This document shows positions 25,410-33,163 of a stretch of DNA of 39,454 nucleotides, piece by piece. The stretch covers positions 1 to 39,454 of the forward strand of contig JAVKIY010000025.1 of the NCBI GenBank assembly GCA_031459235.1, read 5' to 3'. Under the pieces are notes generated by a model. That model did not search any database. It was not told the DNA's origin and worked only from the letters and a program-made list of their open reading frames with translations. How positions within the stretch are numbered: the first letter of the stretch is position 1; each line of letters starts with the position of its first letter. A program made the position numbers and the translations under genes. Source of the stretch: Fervidifonticultor_A tertius. GTDB taxonomy: Bacteria; Sysuimicrobiota; Sysuimicrobiia; Sysuimicrobiales; Humicultoraceae.

Positions 25410-27187
25410 GCGTGGCGACCGTGATGCGCAGCCACATGTGCGGCGCGCTGCGGCCCGCCGATGTCGGTCAGACCGTGCGGCTGTGCGGCTGGGTGCAGCG
25501 CCGGCGTGACCTGGGCGGCCTGGTCTTCCTCGACCTCCGCGATCGCGAGGGTGTGGTGCAGGTCGTCGTGAACCCCACCGAGGTCGGCCCGGAGGCGGCG
25601 CGCGCGGCGGACGCGGTGCGCGCCGAGTTCGTCGTGCGCGTGGAGGGTCCGGTCGTGCGCCGCCCTGAGGGGACGGTCAACGCGCGGCTGGCGACCGGGG
25701 AGGTCGAGGTCCGGGCCCAAGCGGTGGAGATCCTCGCACCCTCCCTGACCCCGCCGTTTTCTCCTGGCGATGAGGCCGACCCCGACGAGGCGCTGCGGCT
25801 CCGCTACCGCTACCTCGACCTGCGCCGGCCGCGGATGGTCGCCAATCTGCTGCTGCGCCACCGGACCGCGATGGCGGTACGTCGGGCCCTGGACGCGCTG
25901 GGGTTCGTGGAGGTCGAGACCCCGATGCTCATCCGGAGCACGCCGGAGGGCGCGCGCGACTTCATCGTGCCGAGCCGGCTCCAGCCCGGCAAGTTCTACG
26001 CGCTCCCGCAGTCGCCCCAGCTCTTCAAGCAGCTGCTCATGGTGGCCGGCCTGGACCGCTACTTCCAGATCGTCCGGTGCTTCCGCGATGAGGACCTGCG
26101 GGCCGACCGCCAGCCCGAGTTCACGCAGATTGACGTGGAGATGAGCTTCGTCGGCCAGGACGACATCATCGCGGTCACCGAGACGGTCGTGGCCACGGCG
26201 GTCGAGTCGGCGCGGGGCGTGCGCGTGGCGACGCCGTTCCCCCGCCTCTCGTACGCCGACACGATGCTGCGCTATGGGTCCGACAAACCGGATCTGCGCG
26301 TGGACCTCGAGATCGCCGACCTCACGCCGCTGGCTGCCACGAGTGGCATCGAGCGCTTCGCGGCGGCCGCGGCCACCGGCGGGGTGCTGCGCGGCCTGCG
26401 GGTGCCCGGATGCGCCGGCGCGTCGCGCCGCGAGCTCGACGAGCTCACCGCGGTGGCGGTAGCCGCGGGCGCCGGCGGGCTGGCTCCCCTCGCGCTTGTC
26501 GCCGGCGGTCCTCGCGGCCCGCTGGCGCGTCGGCTGACCGAGGGCGCAGTGGCGGCCGTCGCGGAGCGGACCGGCGCGCGGGAAGGCGACCTGGTGCTGC
26601 TCGTCGCCGGGCCCGAGCCGGTGGTCGCGGCCGCGCTGGGCCGGTTGCGCCTGGACGTAGCGGAGCGCTACGGCCTGCGCCGCGACGACGGCGCCCTGCG
26701 ATTCGTCTGGGTCACCGGGTTCCCCCTGCTCGAGTGGAGCGATGCCGACGGCCGGTACACGCCTGTCCACCATCCGTTCACCGCGCCGATGATCGAGGAT
26801 CTGCCGCTGCTGGCCACCCATCCTGGTCGGGTCCGGGCTCAGGCGCACGACCTGGTGCTGAACGGCGTCGAGCTCGGCGGCGGCAGCATCCGGATCCACG
26901 ACCGGGCGGTCCAGGAACGGGTCTTCGACCTGCTCGGCATCGGGGCCGAAGAGGCCCGTGCCCGTTTCGGATTCCTGCTCGAGGCACTCCAATATGGCGC
27001 GCCTCCCCATGGCGGTATCGCACTCGGGCTGGATCGGTTCGTCATGCTGCTGGCGGGCGAGGCGACCATCCGAGAGGTCATCGCTTTCCCGAAGACCGCG
27101 AGCGCGGCCGACCTGCTGACCGGTGCGCCCGGCGAGGTGGACCCGGCGCTGCTCCGCGACGCGCACATCGCGGTGATCGCCGACTGA
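25406..27187 (+). CDS. aspS: Aspartyl-tRNA synthetase (bacterial type)
   Basis: Class II synthetase for tRNA-Asp. 593 residues, the normal length of bacterial AspRS with its GAD insertion domain. The OB-fold anticodon domain includes VRLCGWVQRRRDLGGLVFLD, motif 2 is FRDEDLRADRQPEFTQID, and motif 3 includes GIALGLDRFVMLL. ATG at 25406 overlaps the hisS stop and is properly spaced from GAAGGGGA; ATG 25400 is too close to it. Cotranscribed with hisS under the T-box. I cannot tell discriminating from non-discriminating specificity by eye, but an AsnRS gene lies 6.7 kb downstream. Confidence 0.97.
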   Translation: MSVATVMRSHMCGALRPADVGQTVRLCGWVQRRRDLGGLVFLDLRDREGVVQVVVNPTEVGPEAARAADAVRAEFVVRVEGPVVRRPEGTVNARLATGEVEVRAQAVEILAPSLTPPFSPGDEADPDEALRLRYRYLDLRRPRMVANLLLRHRTAMAVRRALDALGFVEVETPMLIRSTPEGARDFIVPSRLQPGKFYALPQSPQLFKQLLMVAGLDRYFQIVRCFRDEDLRADRQPEFTQIDVEMSFVGQDDIIAVTETVVATAVESARGVRVATPFPRLSYADTMLRYGSDKPDLRVDLEIADLTPLAATSGIERFAAAAATGGVLRGLRVPGCAGASRRELDELTAVAVAAGAGGLAPLALVAGGPRGPLARRLTEGAVAAVAERTGAREGDLVLLVAGPEPVVAAALGRLRLDVAERYGLRRDDGALRFVWVTGFPLLEWSDADGRYTPVHHPFTAPMIEDLPLLATHPGRVRAQAHDLVLNGVELGGGSIRIHDRAVQERVFDLLGIGAEEARARFGFLLEALQYGAPPHGGIALGLDRFVMLLAGEATIREVIAFPKTASAADLLTGAPGEVDPALLRDAHIAVIAD

Positions 27188-27200
27188 CCGGCACGGCGCG

Positions 27201-27229
27201 TTGCGGGCCAGCGCACCGCGTGCTAGCAT
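27201..27229 (+). promoter_or_regulatory. Promoter of the 6S RNA gene
   Basis: TTGCGG (27201-27206), 17 bp, TAGCAT (27224-27229). The predicted start near 27236 agrees with the 5' end expected from the 6S closing stem. Confidence 0.65.
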
Positions 27230-27235
27230 GTGGGC

Positions 27236-27425
27236 GGGAACGGTTCTCTGCCGTGTGCGAGGCGGGTCGATAGCCCCGATCCAACACGGAGTCCCAGGGA
27301 GCCCGTCTCCGACCGTGGAGGGTTCCCGCGTGATCAGCGTGGGCGACGAATCGGTCGGGAGGGCACCCACCTACGAGCGTAGGGTTCGGGGGCTATGATC
27401 CGCACGGCACGGCGGAGAGCACTAT
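27236..27425 (+). ncRNA. ssrS: 6S RNA (SsrS)
   Basis: 6S RNA mimics an open promoter and sequesters housekeeping RNA polymerase in stationary phase. The 5' part resembles E. coli 6S in order: TTCTCTG, GTGTGCG, GGCGGG, then GCCCCGATCCAACA. The 3' part ends GCACGGCACGGCGGAGAG. The closing stem is explicit: 27244-27255 pairs with 27408-27419 with two G-U pairs, then 27256-27259 with 27401-27404 after a three-base bulge. An apical stem pairs CCGACCG (27309-27315) with CGGTCGG (27352-27358). About 190 bases, the usual size. The location after aspS and before rarA matches my recollection of B. subtilis 6S-1 in the aspS-yrvM interval. Confidence 0.85.
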
Positions 27426-27455
27426 GAGGGGCGGCCGCGTACGCGGCCGCCCCTC
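27426..27455 (+). terminator. Perfect 30-base palindrome after the 6S RNA, probable terminator hairpin
   Basis: GAGGGGCGGCCGCGT (27426-27440) is followed directly by its exact reverse complement (27441-27455). It sits immediately 3' of the 6S closing stem. There is no T-run after it (GCGGTATTGG), so classical intrinsic termination is uncertain. It could instead protect the 3' end or mark a processing site. Confidence 0.5.
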
Positions 27456-27548
27456 GCGGTATTGGCGGCGCGTTGCCTCTCTTCGCATCGTGGCAGCGTC
27501 CCCTGCGCGAGGGGTTCCGTGCTACGATACAGTCGGTGGGCCCCACCG

Positions 27549-28865
27549 ATGTCGCTGTTTGAGCAGACCGGCACCCGTCCCGCGGCGCCGCTGGCGGCGC
27601 GGCTACGGCCGCGCTCGCTGGACGAGTTCGTCGGTCAGGCCCACCTGGTCGGCCCGGGCCGTGCGCTGCGGGCGGCGATCGACGACGACCAGGTTCACAG
27701 CCTGATCCTTTGGGGGCCGCCAGGGGTGGGCAAGACCTCGCTCGCGCTCATCATTGCCGCGAAGACCCGGTCGCACGTGGAGCAGGTCAACGCGGTCACG
27801 GCCGGGGTCGCCGACCTCCGGCGTATCATCGCCGAGGCGCAAGACCGGCGACGGTTCCACGGCCACCGGACGCTGCTGCTCGTCGACGAGATCCACCGCT
27901 TCAACAAGGCGCAGCAGGACGTGCTCCTACCCCACGTGGAGGACGGCACCCTCATCCTGATCGGCGCGACGACCGAGAACCCGTTCTACCAGGTGAACGC
28001 GACACTCGTCTCGCGCTCGCGGGTCGCGCAGCTCCAGCCGCTGGCCGACGGAGAGATCCGCGCGATCGTGGCACGAGCGCTCGCTGACCCCCAGGGGCTG
28101 GGAGGGCTCGGGCTCGCGATCGAGGAGGACGCCCTCGCTCACTTGGTCCGCCTGAGCAACGGCGACGCGCGGGTCGCGCTCAACGTCCTCGAGGCCGCCG
28201 CCCTGGCGGTCGGGGCCACCGGCGGTCGCCGGGTGACGCTCGATGCGGTGGCGGACGCGGCGCAGCGGCGACCACTGGCCTACGACCAGGCCGGTGACGC
28301 CCACTACGATACGATTTCGGCGTTCATCAAGAGCCTGCGGGGGTCCGATCCGGACGCGGCCGTGTACTGGCTCGCGCGCATGCTGGCCGCCGGGGAGGAC
28401 CCGCGGTTCATCGCCCGGCGCATGATCGTCCACGCAGCCGAGGACGTCGGCCTCGCCGACCCGACGGCCCTGTTGGTCGCCACGGCCGCCGCTCACGCGG
28501 TCGAGTACGTGGGTCTGCCCGAGGCGCGCATCCCTATGGCGGAGGCCGCCATCTACATCGCGACCGCACCGAAGAGCAACGCGGTGGTGCGGGCGATCAG
28601 CGCCGCAGGAGAAGACGTCCAGGAGCAGCGCGCCGGCCGCGTCCCGGTCCACCTGCGGGACACCAGCCATCCGCAAGCGGTTCGACAGATGCGCCACGGG
28701 GTAGACTACCGCTACCCACACGACGCGCCGGGCGGCTTCGTCCCGCAGGACTACTGGCCGGAGGGCATGACCCGCCGGCGCTACTACGAGCCCACCGACC
28801 GCGGGCTGGAGGCCGAGCTCAGGCGCCGGCTGGCGGCCTGGTGGGGCGAGGAGCCGGCGCTTTGA
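27549..28865 (+). CDS. rarA: Replication-associated recombination AAA+ ATPase RarA (MgsA)
   Basis: Clamp-loader-like AAA+ ATPase acting at stalled replication forks. 438 residues. It starts MSLFEQ with PLAARLRPRSLDEFVGQAHL, Walker A GPPGVGKTSLA, Walker B LLLVDEIHRFNKAQQD and sensor 1 GATTENPFYQVN, and the C-terminal tetramerisation domain contains YPHDAPGGFVPQDYWPEGM. ATG at 27549 has no good Shine-Dalgarno. It is directly preceded by an inverted repeat, CGGTGGG (27534-27540) and CCCACCG (27542-27548), and by a possible -10 TACGAT at 27523-27528, so the 5' leader may be only about 14 bases. Confidence 0.95.
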   Translation: MSLFEQTGTRPAAPLAARLRPRSLDEFVGQAHLVGPGRALRAAIDDDQVHSLILWGPPGVGKTSLALIIAAKTRSHVEQVNAVTAGVADLRRIIAEAQDRRRFHGHRTLLLVDEIHRFNKAQQDVLLPHVEDGTLILIGATTENPFYQVNATLVSRSRVAQLQPLADGEIRAIVARALADPQGLGGLGLAIEEDALAHLVRLSNGDARVALNVLEAAALAVGATGGRRVTLDAVADAAQRRPLAYDQAGDAHYDTISAFIKSLRGSDPDAAVYWLARMLAAGEDPRFIARRMIVHAAEDVGLADPTALLVATAAAHAVEYVGLPEARIPMAEAAIYIATAPKSNAVVRAISAAGEDVQEQRAGRVPVHLRDTSHPQAVRQMRHGVDYRYPHDAPGGFVPQDYWPEGMTRRRYYEPTDRGLEAELRRRLAAWWGEEPAL

Positions 28866-28891
28866 CACGCCGCGTTTTGCGCTGTTACCAT
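28862..28891 (+). promoter_or_regulatory. Sigma-70 promoter of the mnmA transcription unit
   Basis: TTGACA (28862-28867), 18 bp, TACCAT (28886-28891). The -35 overlaps the rarA stop codon. Transcription would start near 28898, about 25 bases before mnmA. Confidence 0.75.
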
Positions 28892-28922
28892 CAGGGGACT
28901 GCGCACCGGCGGTGACGGTGAG

Positions 28923-30020
28923 ATGGCGACGATCGCCGTCGCGATGAGCGGCGGGGTGGACAGTGCGGTGGCCGCGGCGTTGCTGGTCCGCGAGGGACAC
29001 CGCGTCATCGGGCTCACGATGAATCTGTGGCCGGCGTGGCTGCCGCCCGCGGACGGGGCGTCGCGTGCCTGCTGCGGGGCGAGCGCGATCGACGACGCCC
29101 GCGAGACGGCCGTTCGCCTGGGCATCCCGCACTACGTGCTCAACCTGCGCGAGGCGTTCGAGCGCGAGGTCATCGGGTACTTCGTGGACGAGTACGCGCA
29201 GGGCCGCACGCCCAATCCCTGCATCGCGTGCAACCAGGCTGTGAAGTTCAGCATCCTGCTCGAGCGCGTCAGCGCGCTGGGGGCGGACGCGCTGGCCACC
29301 GGCCACTACGCCCGTATCGCGCACGACCCCGCGACCGGGGCGCCGCGCCTGCTGCGCGCGACCGACGCGCGCAAGGACCAGTCGTACGTGCTCTACGGAC
29401 TCGTGCCGGCGCAACTCGCGCGGGTGCGGTTTCCGGTCGGCCCCTACCGCAAGCCCGAGGTCCGCGCGCTGGCCCGCAGCCTGGGGCTCCCCGTCGCCGA
29501 CAAGCCGGACAGTCAGGAGATCTGCTTCGTGCCCGGCGGGCACTACGGCGCGCTGGTCGCGGCGCGGCGCCCGGAGGCGGCGCGTCCCGGCCCGATCCTT
29601 GCCCGCGACGGCGCCGTGGTCGGCACGCACGCGGGCATCGGCCGCTATACCGTTGGGCAGCGCCGTGGCCTGGGCCTGGCAGGCGGCGCGCCGCGCTACG
29701 TGGTGGACATCGATCCAGCGCGCAACGCGCTCGTCGTGGGGGGGGCGGAGGCGCTCGCGCGCGAAAGCGTCCTGCTGCGCGACGTGAACTGGATCGCGCC
29801 GCCGCCGCCATCGGGTCGCGTCACCGCCCGCCTGCGGCATGCGGCCGCGGAGGTCCCGGCCCGTCTGGAGGAGGTGTCGGGCGGAGCGCTACGCGTCTGG
29901 TTCGAAACGTCCCAGCGCGCCGCGGCCCCGGGCCAGGCCGTGGCGCTCTACGACGGGGAGATTGTACTGGGCGGCGGCATCATCGAGCGAGAGGTACCGA
30001 GGGGAGGCGAAGGGTCATGA
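28923..30020 (+). CDS. mnmA: tRNA-specific 2-thiouridylase MnmA (TrmU)
   Basis: Inserts sulfur at C2 of the wobble uridine in tRNA-Lys, -Glu and -Gln. 365 residues. The ATP pyrophosphatase P-loop is MSGGVDSAVAAALL at the N terminus. The catalytic cysteines appear as Cys103 in NPCIACNQAVKF and Cys201 in EICFVPGG; DSQEI and YTVGQRRGLGL are also typical. ATG at 28923 has a weak GGTGA-type ribosome site. rarA followed by mnmA matches the Firmicutes neighbourhood, although cymR/iscS genes are absent here. Overlaps the next gene by four bases. Confidence 0.96.
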   Translation: MATIAVAMSGGVDSAVAAALLVREGHRVIGLTMNLWPAWLPPADGASRACCGASAIDDARETAVRLGIPHYVLNLREAFEREVIGYFVDEYAQGRTPNPCIACNQAVKFSILLERVSALGADALATGHYARIAHDPATGAPRLLRATDARKDQSYVLYGLVPAQLARVRFPVGPYRKPEVRALARSLGLPVADKPDSQEICFVPGGHYGALVAARRPEAARPGPILARDGAVVGTHAGIGRYTVGQRRGLGLAGGAPRYVVDIDPARNALVVGGAEALARESVLLRDVNWIAPPPPSGRVTARLRHAAAEVPARLEEVSGGALRVWFETSQRAAAPGQAVALYDGEIVLGGGIIEREVPRGGEGS

Positions 30021-30346
30021 GCAACCGCACCGACTTCGTCGCCGGGTTCATCCTGGGTGGTCTGCTCGGCACGGCGCTGGCGCTGCTGTTCGCGCCGCGC
30101 TCAGGCGAGGAGACGCGCCAGCAGTTGACGAGCTCCGCAGAGCAGCTCCGCGAGCGCGCCAGGGAGCGCGCCGACGACCTGCTCGACCGGGTCCGCACGG
30201 GGGCCCAGGACCTCTCCGAGCGGGGCCGGGCGGCGCTGGACGACGGCGTCGGCCGCCTTCGAGACGCCGTCGAGCGAGGGCGCGAGGCGATTGAGGAGAA
30301 GGCCCGCGAGCGCCAGGGCCGTGGGGGCGACCCGACCGAGAGCTAG
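30017..30346 (+). CDS. YtxH domain-containing membrane-anchored protein
   Basis: 109-residue protein. An N-terminal glycine-rich membrane helix (FVAGFILGGLLGTALALLFA) is followed by PRSGEETRQQL, the YtxH domain hallmark. The rest is a long, highly charged helix with repeated Arg/Glu/Asp typical of a coiled coil. Family members in Bacillus are associated with general stress, but the molecular role is unknown. ATG at 30017 overlaps the mnmA stop. The 3' end overlaps the following gene. Confidence 0.85.
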   Translation: MSNRTDFVAGFILGGLLGTALALLFAPRSGEETRQQLTSSAEQLRERARERADDLLDRVRTGAQDLSERGRAALDDGVGRLRDAVERGREAIEEKARERQGRGGDPTES

Positions 30347-31637
30347 CTCCCTGCTGGACGCGCTGCCCGGGCCGCTGCGGCCCGGGCTAACCGTGGCCGA
30401 CCGCCTGCAGCGCGCGGGGTGGGAGACCTACCTGGTCGGCGGCGTCGTGCGCGACCTCCTGCTCGGACGCACGCCCGCCGACCTCGACATCGCGACCGCG
30501 GCCCCGCCCGGGACGGTGCGGGCGCTGTTCGCGCACACCGTCCCGGTGGGCGCGGAGTTCGGCGTGACCGCGGTGATCGCGGACGGTCGGCCCTATCAGG
30601 TGGCGACCTTCCGGCGCGAGGGGCCGTACCTCGACGGGCGGCGGCCGTCGTTCGTCGAACGCGGCGACCTCGCGACTGACGCGGCCCGTCGCGACTTCAC
30701 GATCAACGCGCTCTACCTCGACCCGCGGACCGGCACCGTTCGTGACCTCGTCGGCGGTCAGGCGGACCTGGCCGCGCGGGTCGTCCGCGCGGTGGGCGAC
30801 CCCGCCGAACGGTTCCGCGAGGATCGGCTGCGTATGCTGCGCGCGGTGCGCCTGGCGACCGAGCTCGGGTTCACGCTGGACGCCGGCACACGCGGGGCGA
30901 TCGAGGCGGCTGCTCCCCTGGTGGCGTCGGTCAGCGCCGAGCGCGTACGTGACGAGCTGCTGCGCCTGCTGGCCGCGCCACAGCGCGCCGCGGGCGCGCG
31001 CCTGCTGGCCGAGACCGGCCTGCTCGGCGTGGTCCTCCCGGAGCTTGCGGAGCCCGGTGCCGGTGACCGCCTGGCGGTTACCCTCGCCTGCCTGGAGGCC
31101 CTGCGCCGGCCTGAGGCGACGCTCGCGCTGGCCGCGATGCTCCACACCCTGGATTTCGCGCGCGTGGAGGCGGTCTGCCGCCGCCTGCGGGTGCCCAGCG
31201 CGCAGCGGCGCGCCGTGGTGGCGCTCATCGCCGGCCTGCCCGCCGTGCCGGTACTCTCGCGGAAGCGGCCGTCGGAGGTGCGGGCACTTTTGCGCCACGC
31301 GGGCGCCGCGGCCCTGCTCGAGCTCAGCCGCGCCGCTGCGGTAGCGCGCGGCGAAGGCACCAGGGCCGCGCGCCGTGCCGCCGTCGTCGTGGCGTCCGTG
31401 CCGGCGGACGGGCTGGCCGCGCTGCTCTCTGGCCGCGACCTGCGCGCGCTGGGCCTGGCGCCGGGGCCGCAGTATCGGGCGATCCTCGATGCGGTGGGCC
31501 AGGCGCGCGCGCGCGGCGAGATCGCCTCGCCAGCAGAAGCGCGGGCCTGGGTGCGGGCGCGGCTGCGGGCAGGAGGCCACGCGGTGACCGTGGAACGCTC
31601 CCGCCGGTCCGCGCGGTCCGGCGGACCTGGAGGCTAG
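30321..31637 (+). CDS. CCA-adding enzyme / poly(A) polymerase family nucleotidyltransferase
   Basis: Class II tRNA nucleotidyltransferase superfamily enzyme, about 438 residues. The head domain has YLVGGVVRDLLLGRTPADLD with the GG and DxD catalytic motifs, then RRDFTINALYLD. FREDRLRMLRAVRLATELGF marks the RNA-binding domain. CCA addition and poly(A) addition cannot be separated by eye. The start is uncertain: GTG 30321 is chosen, while TTG 30291 has a better purine-rich site upstream. Either start overlaps the YtxH gene. Confidence 0.85.
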   Translation: MGATRPRASSLLDALPGPLRPGLTVADRLQRAGWETYLVGGVVRDLLLGRTPADLDIATAAPPGTVRALFAHTVPVGAEFGVTAVIADGRPYQVATFRREGPYLDGRRPSFVERGDLATDAARRDFTINALYLDPRTGTVRDLVGGQADLAARVVRAVGDPAERFREDRLRMLRAVRLATELGFTLDAGTRGAIEAAAPLVASVSAERVRDELLRLLAAPQRAAGARLLAETGLLGVVLPELAEPGAGDRLAVTLACLEALRRPEATLALAAMLHTLDFARVEAVCRRLRVPSAQRRAVVALIAGLPAVPVLSRKRPSEVRALLRHAGAAALLELSRAAAVARGEGTRAARRAAVVVASVPADGLAALLSGRDLRALGLAPGPQYRAILDAVGQARARGEIASPAEARAWVRARLRAGGHAVTVERSRRSARSGGPGG

Positions 31638-31638
31638 C

Positions 31639-31794
31639 ATGGTCGAGCGTCAGGCGGTCCTGATCGTGCTGTGGGCGCTGGCGGTGATGATCGTGGTGGG
31701 CGCGGTGCTGCCCGCGGTCGCGCCAGGGCTGATTCGGTTCGTCAACCGTACGGTGCTCAAGGAGGACGCCGCCAACCACCAGTCCGGGCACTAG
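31639..31794 (+). CDS. Small single-pass membrane protein, unknown function
   Basis: A 51-residue frame starts at ATG 31639 with TGGAGG six bases upstream, one base after the preceding stop codon. It begins MVERQAVLIVLWALAVMIVV. A hydrophobic segment spans about residues 6-31, followed by a basic and polar tail (RFVNRTVLKEDAANHQSGH). Good ribosome site, tight spacing and coherent topology support it being real. I recognise no family. Confidence 0.65.
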   Translation: MVERQAVLIVLWALAVMIVVGAVLPAVAPGLIRFVNRTVLKEDAANHQSGH

Positions 31795-31884
31795 CGAGTA
31801 CCCGCGTACAAGGAGATCGTTCTCGACGGGTCGAACACGCCTTCGGGCGGGGCAGGTTATCTTGCGCCCGCCGGGTGCAGAAGC

Positions 31885-32700
31885 GTGGACGGCGAGGCGC
31901 TGGTCATCGGGCTCGTCAACCAGAAAGGCGGCTGCGGCAAGACCACCACGGCCGTCAACCTGAGCGCCTCCCTGGCGGCCGCGGGCCACCGCACCCTGCT
32001 TGTCGACCTCGACCCGCAGGCGAACGCCACGGTCAGCGTGGGCGTGGACCCGGCCACGCTCGAGCGCACGATCTACCACGTCCTCGTCGATCCGGACCAC
32101 GACGAGGGACTGCCGCTCGAGACGGTGATCCGGCCGACGAGCGTCAAGCGGCTGGATGTCGCGCCCTCGTCGATCGACCTGGCGGCGGCGGAGCTCGAGC
32201 TCGCGGCCCGTATCGGCCGCGAGAACTCGCTGCGGCGCCGGCTTGCCGCGGTCCGCGACCGGTACGCGTTCATCCTGATCGACACGCCGCCGTCGCTGGG
32301 CCTGCTGACCCTCAACGCGCTCGTGGCCTGCGACGCCATCGTCATCCCGATCCAGACACACTACTACGCGCTGCTGGGGATGCGCCAGCTGCTGCGCACC
32401 CTCAAGATGGTGCGGGAGGAGGTCGGCCACCACGTTGAGATCCTCGGGGTGCTGCCGACGATGTACGACTCGCGCACGACCATCAGCAAGGAGATCGTCG
32501 CCGGCATCCACGACTTCTTCCCGAACAAGGTATTCAAGTCCATCATCCACTTCAACATCAAGCTGGTGGAGTCGTCGATGAAGGGGGTCCCGCTCTTCGT
32601 CACCAACCCCGAGTCGCGCGGCGCCCGCGAGTACGCCAGTCTGGCAGAAGAGGTGATCACGCATGCCAAAGGCGCGCGAGGAGCTGCGGCGCGGCGTTAG
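31885..32700 (+). CDS. ParA/Soj family ATPase
   Basis: Deviant Walker-A ATPase of the ParA/MinD superfamily, 271 residues. These proteins position chromosomes, plasmids or cellular cargo by ATP-dependent dimerisation on DNA or membranes. The N terminus has VNQKGGCGKTTTAVNLSASL with the signature lysine, then LLVDLDPQANATVSVGV and ILIDTPPSLGLLTLNAL (Walker B), and FNIKLVESSMKGVPLF later. GTG start at 31885. No parB gene or parS-like site is seen. The next gene overlaps it by 38 bases and encodes a Cys-rich protein, probably its partner. Confidence 0.9.
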   Translation: MDGEALVIGLVNQKGGCGKTTTAVNLSASLAAAGHRTLLVDLDPQANATVSVGVDPATLERTIYHVLVDPDHDEGLPLETVIRPTSVKRLDVAPSSIDLAAAELELAARIGRENSLRRRLAAVRDRYAFILIDTPPSLGLLTLNALVACDAIVIPIQTHYYALLGMRQLLRTLKMVREEVGHHVEILGVLPTMYDSRTTISKEIVAGIHDFFPNKVFKSIIHFNIKLVESSMKGVPLFVTNPESRGAREYASLAEEVITHAKGARGAAARR

Positions 32701-33157
32701 GAACCTGATCGAGGTCGCCTCCCGGGAAATGGACGCGCTCGACGCCGAGGCGCCTCCGGCGCCGCAGGCGCCCGAGGTATTCGGTGACGAGCGGCCCGAT
32801 CGGCCGATCCTCCGCCTGGTCCGCGAGCCGGGGCCCGCGGCGACGCCCGTGGTCGACGAGCCGGCCCGGGCGAGCGCGCCCGCTCCGCCGGTGCAGCGTG
32901 TGCCGGCCCCCACGCGTGCTTTGGCCTCGGCCCCCCCGGCCCCCGTGCTGCACGGGATCCCGGCGGACGCGAGCGGGGTGCATCCTCGCCGCGGCGTCTG
33001 CGCAGCATACTACGTGAACCACGCGTGCTGGGAGGTTCCCGAGGCGCCGTGCAACCAGGCGCTCCACGTCTGTATGCTGCGCGACTGCCCGGTCTACAAC
33101 CTCAACCGCGACGAGCTGGAGCGCCGCTTCGCGGCGAAGTTCGCGCATCTCTGGTAG
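32663..33157 (+). CDS. Cys-rich protein of unknown function, probable ParA partner
   Basis: 164 residues, not ParB-like. An N-terminal charged segment (MPKAREELRRGVRNLIEVAS) could be an amphipathic helix. A Pro/Ala-rich disordered region spans roughly residues 30-105. A compact C-terminal domain has cysteines at about 113, 122, 130, 137 and 142, with HACWEVPEAPC and CMLRDCPVYNLNRDELERRF. The CW and CPVY pattern suggests a metal-binding or small Fe-S module. ATG at 32663 has a good AGAGGTGATC site inside the parA-like gene, so the 38-base overlap is probably real. No family is recognised with confidence. Confidence 0.75.
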   Translation: MPKAREELRRGVRNLIEVASREMDALDAEAPPAPQAPEVFGDERPDRPILRLVREPGPAATPVVDEPARASAPAPPVQRVPAPTRALASAPPAPVLHGIPADASGVHPRRGVCAAYYVNHACWEVPEAPCNQALHVCMLRDCPVYNLNRDELERRFAAKFAHLW

Positions 33158-33163
33158 TCGGGG

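Noticed and set aside
25247..27370. A 707-codon antisense frame opposite aspS and the 6S RNA
   Set aside because: Overlaps aspS and the 6S gene; composition is that of a shadow frame.
27201..27548. Riboswitch or T-box controlling rarA
   Set aside because: No T-box motif or known aptamer core; the long-range closing stem and E. coli-like segments fit 6S RNA instead.
27927..29840. A 637-codon antisense frame opposite rarA and mnmA
   Set aside because: Shadow of two well-identified genes; no domain or ribosome site.
31795..31884. Promoter or parS-like site upstream of the ParA gene
   Set aside because: A TTATCT-like -10 and imperfect TCGA repeats are present, but no matching -35 at the right distance and no parS consensus.
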